DNA of 64,000 bases from JAJVID01 sp963743425 (lineage in GTDB: Bacteria; Acidobacteriota; Blastocatellia; RBC074), in the NCBI GenBank assembly GCA_963743425.1, contig CAVUPU010000004.1, positions 310,001 to 374,000 on the forward strand, given 5' to 3'. The notes under the pieces were generated by a model. The model was given only the letters and a program-made list of their open reading frames with translations. It made no database searches and was not told the DNA's origin. The translations under genes were made by a program, and so were the position numbers. This document shows, one piece after another, positions 63,834 to 64,000 of the stretch. How positions within the stretch are numbered: the first letter of the stretch is position 1; each line of letters begins with the position of its first letter.

Positions 63834-63861
63834 CTCGAATCTCAAATCTCAAATCTGAAAT
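63834..63861. repeat. Heptad tandem repeat, unit AATCTCA, single arm
   Basis: Three units (AATCTCA, AATCTCA, AATCTGA) follow the rnhB stop. No inverted partner is seen in the remaining 140 nt of the window. A short frame from ATG 63869 runs to the window edge but I cannot support it as a gene. Confidence 0.6.
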
Positions 63862-64000
63862 ACTCCGAATGCCCACGCCACATCAGAAACCCGCATCTGT
63901 CGCTGTTTGTAGGGAAGTATCAATCGTTCGGCAAAGTCTTCGAGTTTGTGGCGGCGGGCGCCGCATCGGCGTTGGCTGGGTCGCTCACTTTTGTCATCGG

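Noticed and set aside
63869..64000. A gene start at the right window edge
   Set aside because: Two frames are open and only 44 codons are visible; neither shows a family signature.

Overview
The window looks like one stretch of chromosome from a GC-rich Gram-negative bacterium. Acidobacteriota, plausibly class Blastocatellia, fits best. The reasons are two tandem secreted VWFA proteins of the acidobacterial VWFA-related type, a Tat-exported sugar-phosphate isomerase, a DUF6599-like membrane protein, periplasmic SurA-like chaperones, and very many intergenic palindromes. The phylum is an inference; no rRNA or tRNA gene is present to fix it.

Layout. 1-13.8 kb is mostly core: the 3' part of mfd, two SurA/PpiC-type foldases, a YhaM-like nuclease, a MocA-like nucleotidyltransferase, a UbiD decarboxylase, an FKBP foldase, a VWA protein and a lytic transglycosylase. 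13.8-25.3 kb is an accessory and defence island: HTH/PIN, orphan XRE, BrnTA, RelBE-like (toxin truncated), DUF433/DUF5615 and a VapB-like antitoxin. They surround a decayed type I restriction-modification locus in which hsdS is broken, hsdR is frameshifted and hsdM is intact. 25.3-42.1 kb returns to core metabolism: PafA-like phosphatase, tlyA, prenyl synthase, xseAB, glycosyltransferase, pdxJ, phosphodiesterase-like protein, PH-domain protein, redoxin, HAD phosphatase, Sua5 and an MFS/spermidine synthase fusion. 42.2-52.9 kb holds an IS200/IS605-like right end, the VWFA pair, a membrane glycosyltransferase, a MenAT-like toxin-antitoxin pair, dcd, a radical SAM protein, a glycoside-hydrolase-like protein, hicBA and an HpcH/HpaI aldolase. 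53.4-64 kb has an unrecognised multi-pass membrane protein of different base composition, a vault/flotillin-like SPFH protein, higBA, a periplasmic amidohydrolase, msrPQ and rnhB.

The most unusual content lies between the genes. At least eight hairpins are built from 7-bp tandem units whose sequence differs from locus to locus while the 7-bp period stays constant. They often fill the gap between two genes and touch a start codon. Other palindrome families share the window: GTACCGCGAGCGG elements, CCGGTGGTTCCACCACCGG elements, CACGAAG and CACGGAT hairpins, and a nested inverted structure of about 680 bp inside the restriction locus. Two insertions, behind slt and behind higA, are each followed by a second, slightly diverged copy of the 3' end of the gene they follow. 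In the higA case the inserted unit is exactly one gene.

At least five genes carry a net +1 shift of reading frame (SurA-like, slt, hsdR, phosphodiesterase-like, DUF6599-like). Sequencing or assembly error is a serious possibility for several of these.
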